Origin: Elysia crispata
Lineage: Eukaryota > Mollusca > Gastropoda > Plakobranchidae
Assembly (NCBI GenBank): GCA_033675545.1
Contig: JAWDGP010003399.1
Location: forward strand, 281,001 to 345,000
Direction: 5' to 3'
Length of the DNA: 64,000 bases
Below the pieces are notes generated by a model. It was not told the origin of the DNA. It saw only the letters and a program-made list of their open reading frames with translations, and did no database searches. Of this stretch, positions 44,166 through 64,000 are shown one piece after another. Numbering within the stretch: the first letter of the stretch is position 1; every line of letters starts with the position of its first letter. The translations under genes and the position numbers were made by a program.

Positions 44166-45449
44166 CTTAATCAATGTTTAATTCTTTATTGGTTTCAGTA
44201 AGTCAGATGATTCAATTTTTTTTTCAAATTTCACTTTCAAATTGGTATACATGCATATTTTGTTAAACTGGAACATGACATTATTATTTTAATCGATGAT
44301 ACAATATATTTTTTTTTTGTGGTTTGGCTTGAAGGAAGTGATCATTACACAATACTTACTTGACCGTGTGTAAAATGAATCAGAACCATCATATTTGATT
44401 CAAAAGAAAATGTAAAATAGAGCAGCAGAAACTGTTTGTAAAAAAGAGCTCAAACAATTTGAGTAATAAAAAAAATTAAAACTATATTTATATTCAGTAA
44501 ATATTGAAAACAATTTAGAATACTTTGACAATATGGAATTTTCCTCAACTATTTAACATTGATGATCAAAATTATATATAAATAACTTTTTCAAATCTAG
44601 ATTTCTTATTGTTTACTGCACTCATCACTGTTTACTGCTCACTAAATGTTCCTAGATTACTCACAAGTTGATGAAATCATTTTTCACAGGGCAAGTTTTA
44701 CTTTTGATTGTTTGACTTGGGGCAAAAGCTTGGCGAAAAATAAGACTTACATATCAACTCTGCTTATAAGCCTTTTAAATAATCATTGTTATGAAATTTT
44801 ACATCACATATACATATAGCTATTTAAATGAATAACTATTAATATTGAAAAGACCCTCATTGCTGGTTTCAATTTTCACGTCTTGGCCTTTACCTTTAAA
44901 AAATTATGGAAGATAATAAGGAAGTTGGTTCAACAGTATGAATTAAGTCAAGTGAATTTGCCTTAAATGTGCATTACTTTAAGATACTTGTAGATATATC
45001 ATTAGCCCTTTACAATACGAATTAGTATTTTCAACAGGTAAGTATGTAATGTCTATTTAATATGTCAAATACATCTAGTTTAGAGAAATATTATTGCTAC
45101 ATTGAAAAGAGATTCATCATACATTAAAATGGCATTTCTTTAAATTATTGCACCTCAAATCTTAAAAATCATACGACAAGAAAGTCTGCATACTTTTTCA
45201 TATGGTAATCTAATCTAAAGCACATTTGCCTTTTACGTCCATTTATGGTCCTTCGGGTTGTAAAGAATAGATAACTTTCCAAAGCTCTTTCTTGTTTCTT
45301 AATTCGCGCGCGCGTGTATGTGTTTCTATATGCCTCTTTCTCTCACTTATTTTGTCTCCCGTTCTTGCTGCCTTTCTATTTACCTGCCCTTGTGTATTCA
45401 ATGTTTCTGAAAAAAATGTCAGCAACAATGAGAGCATCCACCTAAGCTC

Positions 45450-54712
<9,263 letters not shown>

Positions 54713-57660
54713 TTCCTTCCTTTAAGTATCATTAAGATATTCTTATAATGCGCTTTTTTAAAAAATTTATTCATTTATTTTTGGGGATTGGTCTTTTTGG
54801 AGAAATTTTCTGTGAGCTAAAAAGCGATGGACGATTGGAAAAGATAAATCGAAGAAATACACTTATTGACAATTTATGAAGACAATGGCGCATATAACGG
54901 AAGACTTTATGATATTGTGATATGTTTGTGTGTAAATCTATTTAGTTATTTTTATATATAAACTTAGTTATATGGAACCACCAGTCCCATTTGATCGGTA
55001 TGTTATAATTAACACACTAGAAGCAAGCCCTGAAGCACTGGATAACTCAGGTAATAAGAGAGTTGCGTTGACAGTGACAATACAGAAGAGGAGCATTCGA
55101 ATCCTGGCTATCTCGAAGCTGGGTTTGATTTCATCAAATCAGACCTATCCTTGAATTTACAATCTTTAAAGAGTGGTGTGTGATTGTAACTTAAGGCATT
55201 TCCCCAGGGTCTAGAAATCAGCAGTTAAAATACCCTGCTGCAGGCTATAATTGTCTAAAGAGGATATAAGGTTAAGGAATCGTGCTTGCAACGACAGAAG
55301 CATGCATGGGTCAATTTTTTTTTCGCCTTTACCTTTGACCTATAGGTTCTAGATTCTATCATAAATATGTGTATATTTATATTCCATTACTTTGCAATTA
55401 AAATTGATATCTAGGTTTAACTAACAGAAAAAGTTAAAGAAGTTTCCCTCCACCGTTAGGTACTGATTTTAAAAATGTAAAAAAAATGATTATCCAGGGA
55501 ACTGTCGAGCTTAGATCTAGGCCTACAGCAATCAAACAATTGAGGCAAATCTCTTTTCGCATATTAGTATGATCTAGACCTATACTAACGCCAGACTTTC
55601 ATTGGAAACAAAAGTCAAATATTAGTGAAGTAGATGAAAAAACTAGACTAATTCACTAAAGCGTTAGAATGTATCCACTCTTTCCTTAATATTTATTCCG
55701 TTTTGTCCTTTAGGATTACAAAGATGGGTTTCCGAGAACAAACTAAACTCGCATTTTAGCTTCAATCTGATGAAAATGCGTTCAACAAAAGCATCCAGGA
55801 AAGACAAAAAATTAGAGACTCTGCAGATCTACTATACTCTAATGCTGGATCTTGATATAAATTCGGTTCTTAAAAATGCTTTTGTATGCACGTATTCTCT
55901 TACATATTTTGATGAATAAGAATGTCTAAATTTAGAAAGATACAAGATCTTAGGCCAAGAAATTTGGATTTAACCTCTGCAATGAGAAACCAAATTAATT
56001 ATTGAGTTTATATTGTGTAACCAAAGAGGAAAAAGTCGTTTTAACTTTATTTTATAGGCTTAAACTGCAAAGGTAAACTTTAACCTTTTCCTTATTCATT
56101 TATTGCACCTCTTTAGTTTACTTTTAGCGTACCTTAATGGCTTAATGTATTGAAAAGCCTCAAAAATGTGGAATGCTCAGAAAAGCCGATATGACAAAGA
56201 AAATCACGAGCAACAAAAAGATACAAAATTCAAGTGATTAATATTGTAATGGGCTTTATTCAATGGCTAAAAAAAAAAGATTTACCATTAAGACGACACA
56301 AGTTTTTTTTTTATTTATTTGAATTGATCTCAAAAGAAAGGAAGAAGCAGATGAAACGTTGGAAAAAAAAATAAAATAAAAATCTTAATAGAATGTAATA
56401 ACGTAAATAAGTTTGTTGCAAAATGCCGCCAGATAGAGGGGGAGCTGTAAAGGAGAAGTGATACTGTACCCGGATGCCGGCAACAACTCCTCTTTTCCAC
56501 AGTCCATGGTCATGAAACATTCTAAAGGACCTTAAGTCTTTTAAAATTTCAATGTATACATGCAATTTTCTAAAAGAAAAAAAACATTCTACATCTTGAA
56601 TGTTTTTCATCATGAACAAAATATCTATTTGAGATTCCATATACCTTTTCATTTTCTATTACGAGCTAAAGAAAAAAATAAATTAAACAATTTGCATATT
56701 GAAACTAAACTTATACTGTGCATTACTTTCAAAAGCTACTTTACGCGCTATTGAAAATGTTACTTTTTGTATCGTACTAAAAGATAGATGATAAAATAAA
56801 CCTAGACGGCGTGTTTATTTATTCATTTTAATGAGACATAGACTAATGAGATTTTATTTTTCAGCTATTTCCATTTTTCATATTTCTTAGACAATACAAG
56901 AATAAACAGCATTAACTTTGCTCTGGTAAAGGAAAATCATTCACTCCCCCTACCACGACTAAAAACTTTGCGACGATGACGCCAATTACCAGTTGGACCA
57001 ATTACGACACGAATAACAGCACAAACAGAAGCAAAACATGGAACAACAACAGCAAAAAAATATATATATTAAAAATGTTTTACATAGGAAAGAAAATATG
57101 AGACTAGCGTCAGAGGAAAGAAAGTTTTGCTTATTGTTTTTCCACAAGAATGGGAGGTTTCTAAACTTCGAAAACTTTTCACGAAAAAAAATTGGATAAC
57201 ATGTTCAGACTGACTTAAGGAGTAAATATTATTTACAACTTTCGACTGCTCGATATTGGCCTATGATATTTTTATTTATGTAGTTCTCAATTACCAAATT
57301 CATGTACATAAATATTGCAATTCGTTTTCCTTTCATTGAAAAATAAAAATTTTTTAACCAAGGGAAGCAATACATAAACAAATAAATCAAAACATTTTTC
57401 AAGTTATTCATCTTCGTAACTTCATTGTTCAACGACTTGAGATAATAAATTTTGTTTTAGCGTTTTTTACGTTTGCAGTTCTTTTATATGTTTGATTGGA
57501 TGGTCCATCTACAGACATGAAAACACAGAAAAGTCAATATGTTTTACATTGGACGTGAGAACTGGACATCAGCCCTGTCAATAGCGCCCTCTAATAATAT
57601 CTAATCTCCTTTCCCCAATCTGTTGGCAACTTTTCTCCTCTCTTTTATCTCATTGTAATG
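54713..57660. other. 5' flank of SQOR B, no gene seen
   Basis: Includes the SQOR B 5' UTR and presumably its promoter. It aligns in patches with 39.95-42.2 kb of unit A. A minus-strand acceptor-like sequence at about 54.80 kb could mark a leader intron as in copy A. No other coding frame was recognised. Confidence 0.5.
55038..55150 (+). mobile_element. tRNA-derived SINE-like repeat upstream of SQOR B
   Basis: GGATAACTCAGGTAATAAGA (A-box-like, about 55040) and, about 50 nt on, GCATTCGAATCCTGGC (B-box-like, about 55095). The counterpart near 40.25 kb in unit A is more decayed. Confidence 0.4.
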
Positions 57661-57663
57661 CCC

Positions 57664-57668
<5 letters not shown>

Positions 57669-57748
<80 letters not shown>
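57669..57748 (+). repeat. (TC)n microsatellite upstream of SQOR B
   Basis: About 80 bp of TC dinucleotide, the positional counterpart of the tract at 42.32-42.45 kb. Confidence 0.97.
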
Positions 57749-57750
<2 letters not shown>

Positions 57751-58229
57751 CTCCCTCTCCTCTTTCTCTATCTCACTTATTTTTCTCCCGTTTCTCTCAG
57801 AATCACCTGGCAGTGTTCATATTAATTAATCTTAATGAAGAACGCTTTCTGACCATGCCAGAAAAATTTCCCATTTTCTGCATCAGCTTCTCGTGTGAGG
57901 CTGCTTTCTACAAGAGAAAAAAAGCCCACTGGTCTCTCAGTCTAAAATAATTCAAAGCTGCTTTTGCGATATCAATAGGTTCACCTTCCATAAGTTCTTT
58001 TTGCTTAAAAAATCCTGACACCTTATTTCTTTCTTTTCCCAACCCTTTCCTACTAGTTTGTTTATACACTCCTGCATTAAATCAAGGTAGCTTAAATCAG
58101 TACCCTTTTCCTGTAGCCTCTCATCAAATCTCGTATCTCTCGAGCAAAACATAAAAATCTTTACGAAATGCTCTCTCAAGGGTTTACATTCTATGGCTGA
58201 GGAAATTCAATGATCTTGAGACCACAGGG

Positions 58230-58560
58230 GCAAACCAAGAGTAAGCGCTGTGGCAGTCATCTCCCCTATCCCTACGGCGTCCTTAGTCCAGCCCAGTCGA
58301 GACGCCATGACAATTGACATCGGACACCCGTTCACATCAAGCCAGCCTAGTTACCTGCCCCTGAGTGTGACACCTCGCATCTCATTCGACCTCTCCCTGC
58401 AGCCCAACACGACCACAAGTCATACAAAACGTGTCTTGACACGATCGTGTTACTGGTCAGTGCGCATTCTTGCCCGTCCTCAATGCACCAGGTCGTTGAC
58501 AGTTACTGATGTCTGGTGTACACAGTCTGCTGCATTTGTCACTTCCGGTTAAGTTAAGGG
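58230..58560. other. GC-richer block, unassigned
   Basis: This roughly 330-bp stretch is clearly GC-richer than its surroundings and has a 100-codon open frame on the plus strand (58250-58552). No domain or family was recognised. Its first part (about 58290-58360) aligns weakly with 42.78-42.84 kb of unit A, where the frame is not kept. That argues against a conserved gene. Confidence 0.35.
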
Positions 58561-58748
58561 TTAAGAGCTGAAACGATGGAGGTGGCTTCAGTTTTTACAT
58601 CGATTATACAGTCTTATATCACTGCATTATGTCAAGGAAGAGAAACGAGGTTGTCAAAATCGCAAAATATTTATTCACTCTCTGAGAGACATTGAAGTAA
58701 CGATAGCCGCTGCTCCTTCGTCAAGGAAGACAGCAGAGTGAGAAAGGG

Positions 58749-58780
58749 GATTGCCAATTAGTCTTATGAAATTGGCAATC
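58749..58780. repeat. Perfect 11-bp inverted repeat (hairpin)
   Basis: GATTGCCAATT (58749-58759) and AATTGGCAATC (58770-58780) are perfectly complementary across a 10-nt loop. No terminator role is expected in this genome. Both arms contain an inverted CCAAT-type box. Confidence 0.6.
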
Positions 58781-59324
58781 GCTTGATCACTAAAATGAGG
58801 TGGGGGAAAAATTGAAAGATATGGACAGTCAGGTTATCAGTCTTATATAAAAATCAATTGTTATGCCTGTACTATTTCTTTGCACGCTCGAGGAATCGAT
58901 GAGTCCGTTGAGAATTTTTGTAAACGTTTCGATAGGTCCGTCTACTAGAAGTAGGATATAGGCAATGAGGCAACATCTCTTTTTAAGGATAAACATTCGG
59001 GTTCATTTGGTTCCTTTTCTCCGTATGAAATCATAAAGAAGGCCTATTTTTTGACTAATGAATTGGCATATCTGTTGAAAATATGGTCACTAGTCCACTT
59101 TCATTTTCTATTTCGCAATGAAATTCAAAGTCTCCTGTTTTATTACCTGTTGTCAAACAAGAATAAGCATGATAAGGTGTGAAAAACAAGAACGACTCTT
59201 CGTCTGTTCGTTGCAGGGCTGAAGTCAATAGTCGTAACGCAAAGCTCTTTCCTCAGAATATTAGTGGCCATGGGGTGAAGATTGCAGCCTAGAATCTACG
59301 ATCACTTCTAGTGTCTCTACTGGA

Positions 59325-59875
59325 TCTAGATAGCTTAGTCGGTAGATCGTAAAACAGACGCTGATGAGATTTTGTTTGCTTCTTTGCTTGGATCATCTGA
59401 CGGCATCTATTAATAAAGCAATCCTATCTCAGCCTTTTTGTCTCTTTGGCTATGAAAATAACAAGGACATTGCGCTTAATCATTGCAATGCTGAAATTAA
59501 AAATTGAATTTCCCTGAAGCGCAAAATTATATTATGTCTTGCCAAGGCGATGGTTGCCGTATCGAGGTGAGCTTCGATCCCTGTCCATTCCCTCTGTCCT
59601 TATGTTTTCACGACTTCCGTCTTATTTTGTCGGTATCGAGCGAGATCTAGGTTTGTTTGACCCAGAAAGGCTAACTGTCTGAAAAGGGTCCAATCTTTGC
59701 AGGTAGAAAAAAAAACAACAAAGAAAGAGAAACAAAACAAACTAAAAGATATAAACACACACCATAATAATCTAGTAGATGCAGCTTTGCTCCGGATGTC
59801 GTGGCGTGTGTGAGCTGCTGGTGGCACTTTACAATGGACTGAAGAAATTAACGAATCAATCAATCAATCAATCAA
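59325..59875 (+). mobile_element. SINE-like element with (AATC)n tail, possibly interrupted
   Basis: ATAGCTTAGTCGGTAGATCG (about 59329) is a good tRNA A-box region. A B-box-like GCTTCGATCCCTG lies near 59570, too far away for a tRNA unless about 190 bp were inserted. The sequence ends in AATC repeats (about 59853-59873). It falls in the part of unit B that has no counterpart in unit A, consistent with one or more insertions. Confidence 0.4.
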
Positions 59876-60659
59876 ATAATTAGCTTCCTAAAGTATGAAA
59901 AGATAATTGTCCGATTTGATGTAGGCCTATGCGTAAAATAGAAGCAGGACAATAAAGATAAAAAGTAACTGACAGTACAATGAGAAAACAAAATGGCACT
60001 GGCCTTATGAAAGAAATCCAACGCCAAAAATAAAGTTGCACGGATTGATAATTTTTAGTCTCCAGTTGGTGAACGAATGAAACTCATTATACCTTTAATC
60101 CTTTTTTAATCAATTCTCATTTTGATATTTAGTATGCTGGACTTTCGAAAAGAAGATACGTGTAGTTTTCTTTTGTTTTTTTGTTTTGTTTTTTTTGCAG
60201 ACATTTCATTTTATATTGACATGTCCCGGAGCTAGTAAATGACTGTTAAGAAAAGGTGGGCGGTACCCTCCAGAGGAAAATCTTGAGGGAAAAAAAAACA
60301 CAAAAAGAGTACGTATAAACTCGTGATGTTAGCTCTATATTTGCCACCTGCCCTTGAGATTTCCACAGAATCTTATAGCTCCATTCACTAATCAAACAAA
60401 TCTTGGAAATTCCCCGTACTGTTTGAAAGGTTAAGCTATGCTGGATCAACGTTGCGATAGTTGGAATGTTCTTAAGATCTACATGTTCTTTGAGCTCAAC
60501 CCATAGCAGGCAATGCCTGCACCCCTAAAGGTTTGCATGCAACGGTTACTCCCAATGGCCAATGCCTAATGTAATCGGATTCGGGCACATTCCTGTTTGT
60601 TGCACAAGGAACGGTACTGGCGTGTCTATGAGTGTGAACCAAGTGAAGTTACCAGCCAT

Positions 60660-62336
60660 GACCTGTCCAGTGTCCGTGGACTGTGCCGACACAGTTCTGA
60701 CATTCCTGCATTCCACTCTAGCTGACTAATACCGCTTGACCTTGTCTGTTTTACTGAAAAAGAATTCTGTCTGATCTGATGCGCCAACAGCTAACAGAAT
60801 AAGTTGTGTCAAAGCGGTTACATAAGGTGAAAATTCATCGTAGAGTGTTATGAATGCAAAGGAGAAATTCTAAAAAGTGAATAATTAAAAAAAAAAAACA
60901 TCATGAAAAAAAAAAAAAACTCATGGCGGGCACGAGGTTAAGTTGAATCAATTTTCCCCTCTTGCTTTTAATCAGTGGATTGAATTGAAGGATGATGATT
61001 TATATTAAACTAAACTCCTTGATCTCCTGAAGTACAATTTTGTGTTATTCTTTGGATTCGCGAAGAGTTCATTAAGGGTTTGTCCGCATTAGTTTACCAT
61101 TTCGAATTCTTCTTATTCCTCTCTCTCTCTCTCTCCCCCCCCCCCCCCCCCCCAAATCCTTACCCCCTCCCTCCCCATTCCCCTTCCTCAGCCTCCTTAA
61201 CAAGGCAGCACCACTATTGCTCTAAAGTTGGTAATCCAAGCATAATCAGACTTTATTTCACAATATTTTCCAGTCTTTGCCATTATCAGTGCAGAGAATA
61301 TAGGCTAGACAGATGCTAACAGATGCGAAGGTGATCTTCTCGAATGAAATGTTTTTCTTTTGACTTTTTTCCCCCTTAATCCAAAACTAAAATATGTTTC
61401 TAAAATGACGAACAATTAAGTCATGAATGGCTTGCTTTACGCGAGATTTAACGAGACAAAAAACCACCACTCGATCTAGATCTATGTGTAGATAAAGATG
61501 TATTTGAAAGTTTTGACAGGTTAAAATGTTTGTCATCTTCTTTTTTTTTTTTTTTTTTTTTTTTATTTTAAACTGACGAAGGATATTCAATTTCGGGATT
61601 CCCCACTGCCGTGCGTGCGTGGAGTGCACGCTGTGAATCTGTTTAAGGTTGTAGCCTCTCTGACGTCTAAAGGTCAGGAAACTGAGGCAAGCAGGCAGGG
61701 GTGCGGCATAGTAACAGCGGCTTGGGGCTCAATCGGTAGACACACTCTACCGGAAGTGATGGGCTTCGGCTGAGGGGTAAACAAATTGTTGTTGCTAGAG
61801 GCAGTTCCTGGTTTCAAGCGCATAATAACTAATAAGAAATAATGTATATATGTGGACAATAGAGATGTTCAGACATGATGAGCTAGAGATATTTATAGCT
61901 CCACGAAGAGATCATAACACGATCTTAACTCATCTTACCCGTTTTGATGAAATGAACGGAATCACGAGGTCAGCACTAAGCAAGGTTGTAGGAAATCAAC
62001 TAAGTCTGTTAATTCATAATATTCTTTATAAATCATTTTAAATGCTTTTTAAAAGACTACAAAAGTGCCTGAAGATACACTGCTTTGGGAAATTTTTACA
62101 AAACTAACCAAATACCCTCATTTAATTAAGTGACTTCCTGCATTTCATAGTTTATGATATTAGTCGTCATTTAAAAATGTAGAATGAGCTTTGTTAGTGA
62201 CCATTATCCGTCTCATGATAGTTTAGACTTGGCAAGTCCTCCAAATTTATTTCTTTGTTATCTTAATGGAATGCATAAAGTCAGGCTAATGACGTAATAA
62301 AGGTACACTAGGGTTTGGTTGAGTGCAAAATAAGAA

Positions 62337-62340
<4 letters not shown>
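60660..62340. other. Intergenic, no gene seen
   Basis: Beyond the right edge of duplication unit B. It contains a (TC)/poly-C run (61122-61153), a poly-T run (about 61540-61564) and short unrelated frames. Confidence 0.5.
61720..61825 (+). mobile_element. tRNA-like/SINE-like sequence
   Basis: GCTTGGGGCTCAATCGGTAG (about 61720) resembles a tRNA A-box region; TCCTGGTTTCAAGC (about 61806) is a weak B-box match about 75 nt on. There is no clean cloverleaf. Confidence 0.3.
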
Positions 62341-62426
<86 letters not shown>

Positions 62427-62459
62427 TTTGTGTGTGTGAGGGAGAGAGAAACACACAGT

Positions 62460-62521
<62 letters not shown>

Positions 62522-62551
62522 GTGTGTGTGAGGGAGAGAGAAACACACAGT

Positions 62552-62610
<59 letters not shown>

Positions 62611-62643
62611 TTTGTGTGTGTGAGGGAGAGAGAAACACACAGT

Positions 62644-62703
<60 letters not shown>

Positions 62704-62765
62704 CAGACAGAGGAACAGACATACAGACGGACAGACAGACAGCGAGACACACATACAGAGACATA
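62341..62765 (+). repeat. Compound GA/GT minisatellite, three higher-order units
   Basis: Four (GA)n blocks are separated by three near-identical spacers beginning TTTGTGTGTG and ending ACACACAGTCG (starting at about 62427, 62517 and 62611). This gives a higher-order period of about 90-94 bp. An (ACAG)n tail follows (about 62698-62765). Confidence 0.95.
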
Positions 62766-62867
62766 TAGAATTGGTTCTGAGATGGGAAGGGGGAGTCTGT
62801 TATAGCGTGTGAATTTTAAGCGCTATCTGAGTAAGATTGAATAAGAGGAAGAGACAAAGAGGGAGAG

Positions 62868-63078
62868 TCAGAGAGAGACGGACAGACAGACAGGCAGAGA
62901 GACAGACAGACATATATGCAGAATCAAAGAGGCAGATACATATAGATGGTTCTGATGAGAAAGAATACATACATACAGAGACATAGAACAACTTCTGAGA
63001 AGGGAAGGAGGAATCTGTTGCATGTAGCACGTGAAACACAGCGCAATCTGATGAGACTGGATAAGAGACAAAGAGCGA

Positions 63079-63136
<58 letters not shown>

Positions 63137-63169
63137 TAGAGATAGAAAAGAGAGAGAGAGAAAGAGATA

Positions 63170-63232
<63 letters not shown>

Positions 63233-63235
63233 GGA
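62868..63235 (+). repeat. Further (GA)n/(ACAG)n tracts
   Basis: GACAGACAG repeats (about 62878-62912) and two (GA)n blocks (about 63082-63133 and 63175-63228) separated by an AAAGATAGAGATAGAAAAG spacer. Confidence 0.9.
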
Positions 63236-64000
63236 GGGTGGGTGTCGCAAAAAGATAAATGATTCCAATGCACCTGTCAGTCATTCATTTAAAAAATAAA
63301 ATATGTATGTAAGGAAGGAGGGCGAAGGATCGAGGGAAGGATGAAATGTGTTAAAAATAAATCAAAAGGCACCACACTATCTTGATAGACAAAGGAAAAA
63401 TTACCATCATCGTGTAAGTCTCAGAAAGATTTCGGAGATGTTCGATATTTTATATTTAGTAAGAAAGAATAATAGCCAACCAGGGAAAAACACGATGAAA
63501 AAAAATGTGGGAGAACTGGAGGCTTCTATGAGAGAAGGAGCTGCATAGTCGAGAATTAAGGATCTTTCAAGATATTTACCCAACACTTTTTACAGTCTTA
63601 CACCATTATTCGGTTTATATCATTTCAAGTGATTACCCCTAAAATCTGAGAAAAAGGTGGCTTTGAAACGACGGCTGCTTATTTTTCTTGTGTACCCAAC
63701 AACCTTTCCAGGAGAAAAGCAAGATACGTTACCACAATAAAATTAAGTGCATGTATAAATAAATATGTATAAATATATCGTGTGACAATCGCATAGATAC
63801 CTACATTTTAAATATGTGCATTTGTTACACAATGTATTTGTGTTATAAGCTGAATACAAGCACCCAGCTTCCTTTTTGCGCTATCGGTTTTGTTTGTTCG
63901 AATATACTGTTCTTCAATATTTTTTTGCTCCGAATCTAGTTTGCTACCTAATGACAGAATATACAAGATACAGTAAATTAGAAAAAAAGCCACTCTAATT
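63236..64000. other. Intergenic right edge, no gene seen
   Basis: AT-rich sequence with short frames only. No splice-linked homology was noticed. Confidence 0.5.

Noticed and set aside
58250..58552. 100-codon plus-strand open frame as a gene
   Set aside because: No recognised domain, no splice partners identified, and the frame is not kept in the weakly aligned part of unit A.
62341..62700. CRISPR-like array from regularly spaced repeats
   Set aside because: This is an animal genome, the spacers are identical and the repeats are GA dinucleotides, the reverse of CRISPR organisation.
62258..63299. Long open frames of Ser-Leu or Arg-Glu repeats
   Set aside because: They are translations of (GA)n/(TC)n microsatellites.

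Overview
The window is AT-rich, intron-rich animal nuclear DNA. Genes have short exons with GT-AG introns, and the spacer DNA carries non-LTR retrotransposon relics, tRNA-derived SINE-like sequences, a PIF/Harbinger DNA transposon and long (GA)n/(TC)n/(GAA)n tracts. The mix of repeats and the protein divergence from vertebrates suggest a lophotrochozoan, most likely a gastropod mollusc; this is inference. There are no bacterial operons or prokaryotic signals.

Three protein-coding genes can be supported, all on the minus strand. (1) Positions 1-10489 hold the 5' ten coding exons of EED, the WD40 core subunit of Polycomb repressive complex 2; its 3' end lies outside the window. (2) Positions 21235-39942 hold a complete ten-exon gene for mitochondrial sulfide:quinone oxidoreductase (SQOR copy A, 468 aa by hand splicing). 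(3) Positions 45450-54712 hold a second complete ten-exon SQOR (copy B, 471 aa). A and B are head-to-tail tandem duplicates. Nine of ten coding exons have identical lengths, and similarity extends into both flanks, so the duplicated units run roughly 19.88-43.85 kb and 44.17-60.66 kb.

The most notable observation is in copy B. It is intact as a reading frame, but the second redox-active cysteine of the enzyme (equivalent to human Cys379) is tyrosine. A conserved QP near the FAD/quinone region is QS, and the C-terminal end is heavily rewritten. Copy A keeps both catalytic cysteines. Copy B therefore looks like a diverged or non-canonical SQOR paralogue.

The rest is spacer. An EED intron (6.6-7.86 kb) holds a relic of a mobile-element protein. 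A degenerate PIF/Harbinger transposon with matching terminal inverted repeats and TAA target duplications lies at 12333-15607. SQOR A introns hold two LINE relics (22.7-23.7 kb plus, 25.5-25.9 kb minus). SQOR B introns hold a cleanly delimited 5'-truncated LINE with 12-bp target duplications (49183-49674) and a second LINE 3' end (53.64-54.34 kb). The right end (60.7-64 kb) has no recognisable gene and a large compound GA/GT minisatellite. Exon coordinates were derived by hand from reading frames, homology to remembered family sequences and splice signals; no search was run.
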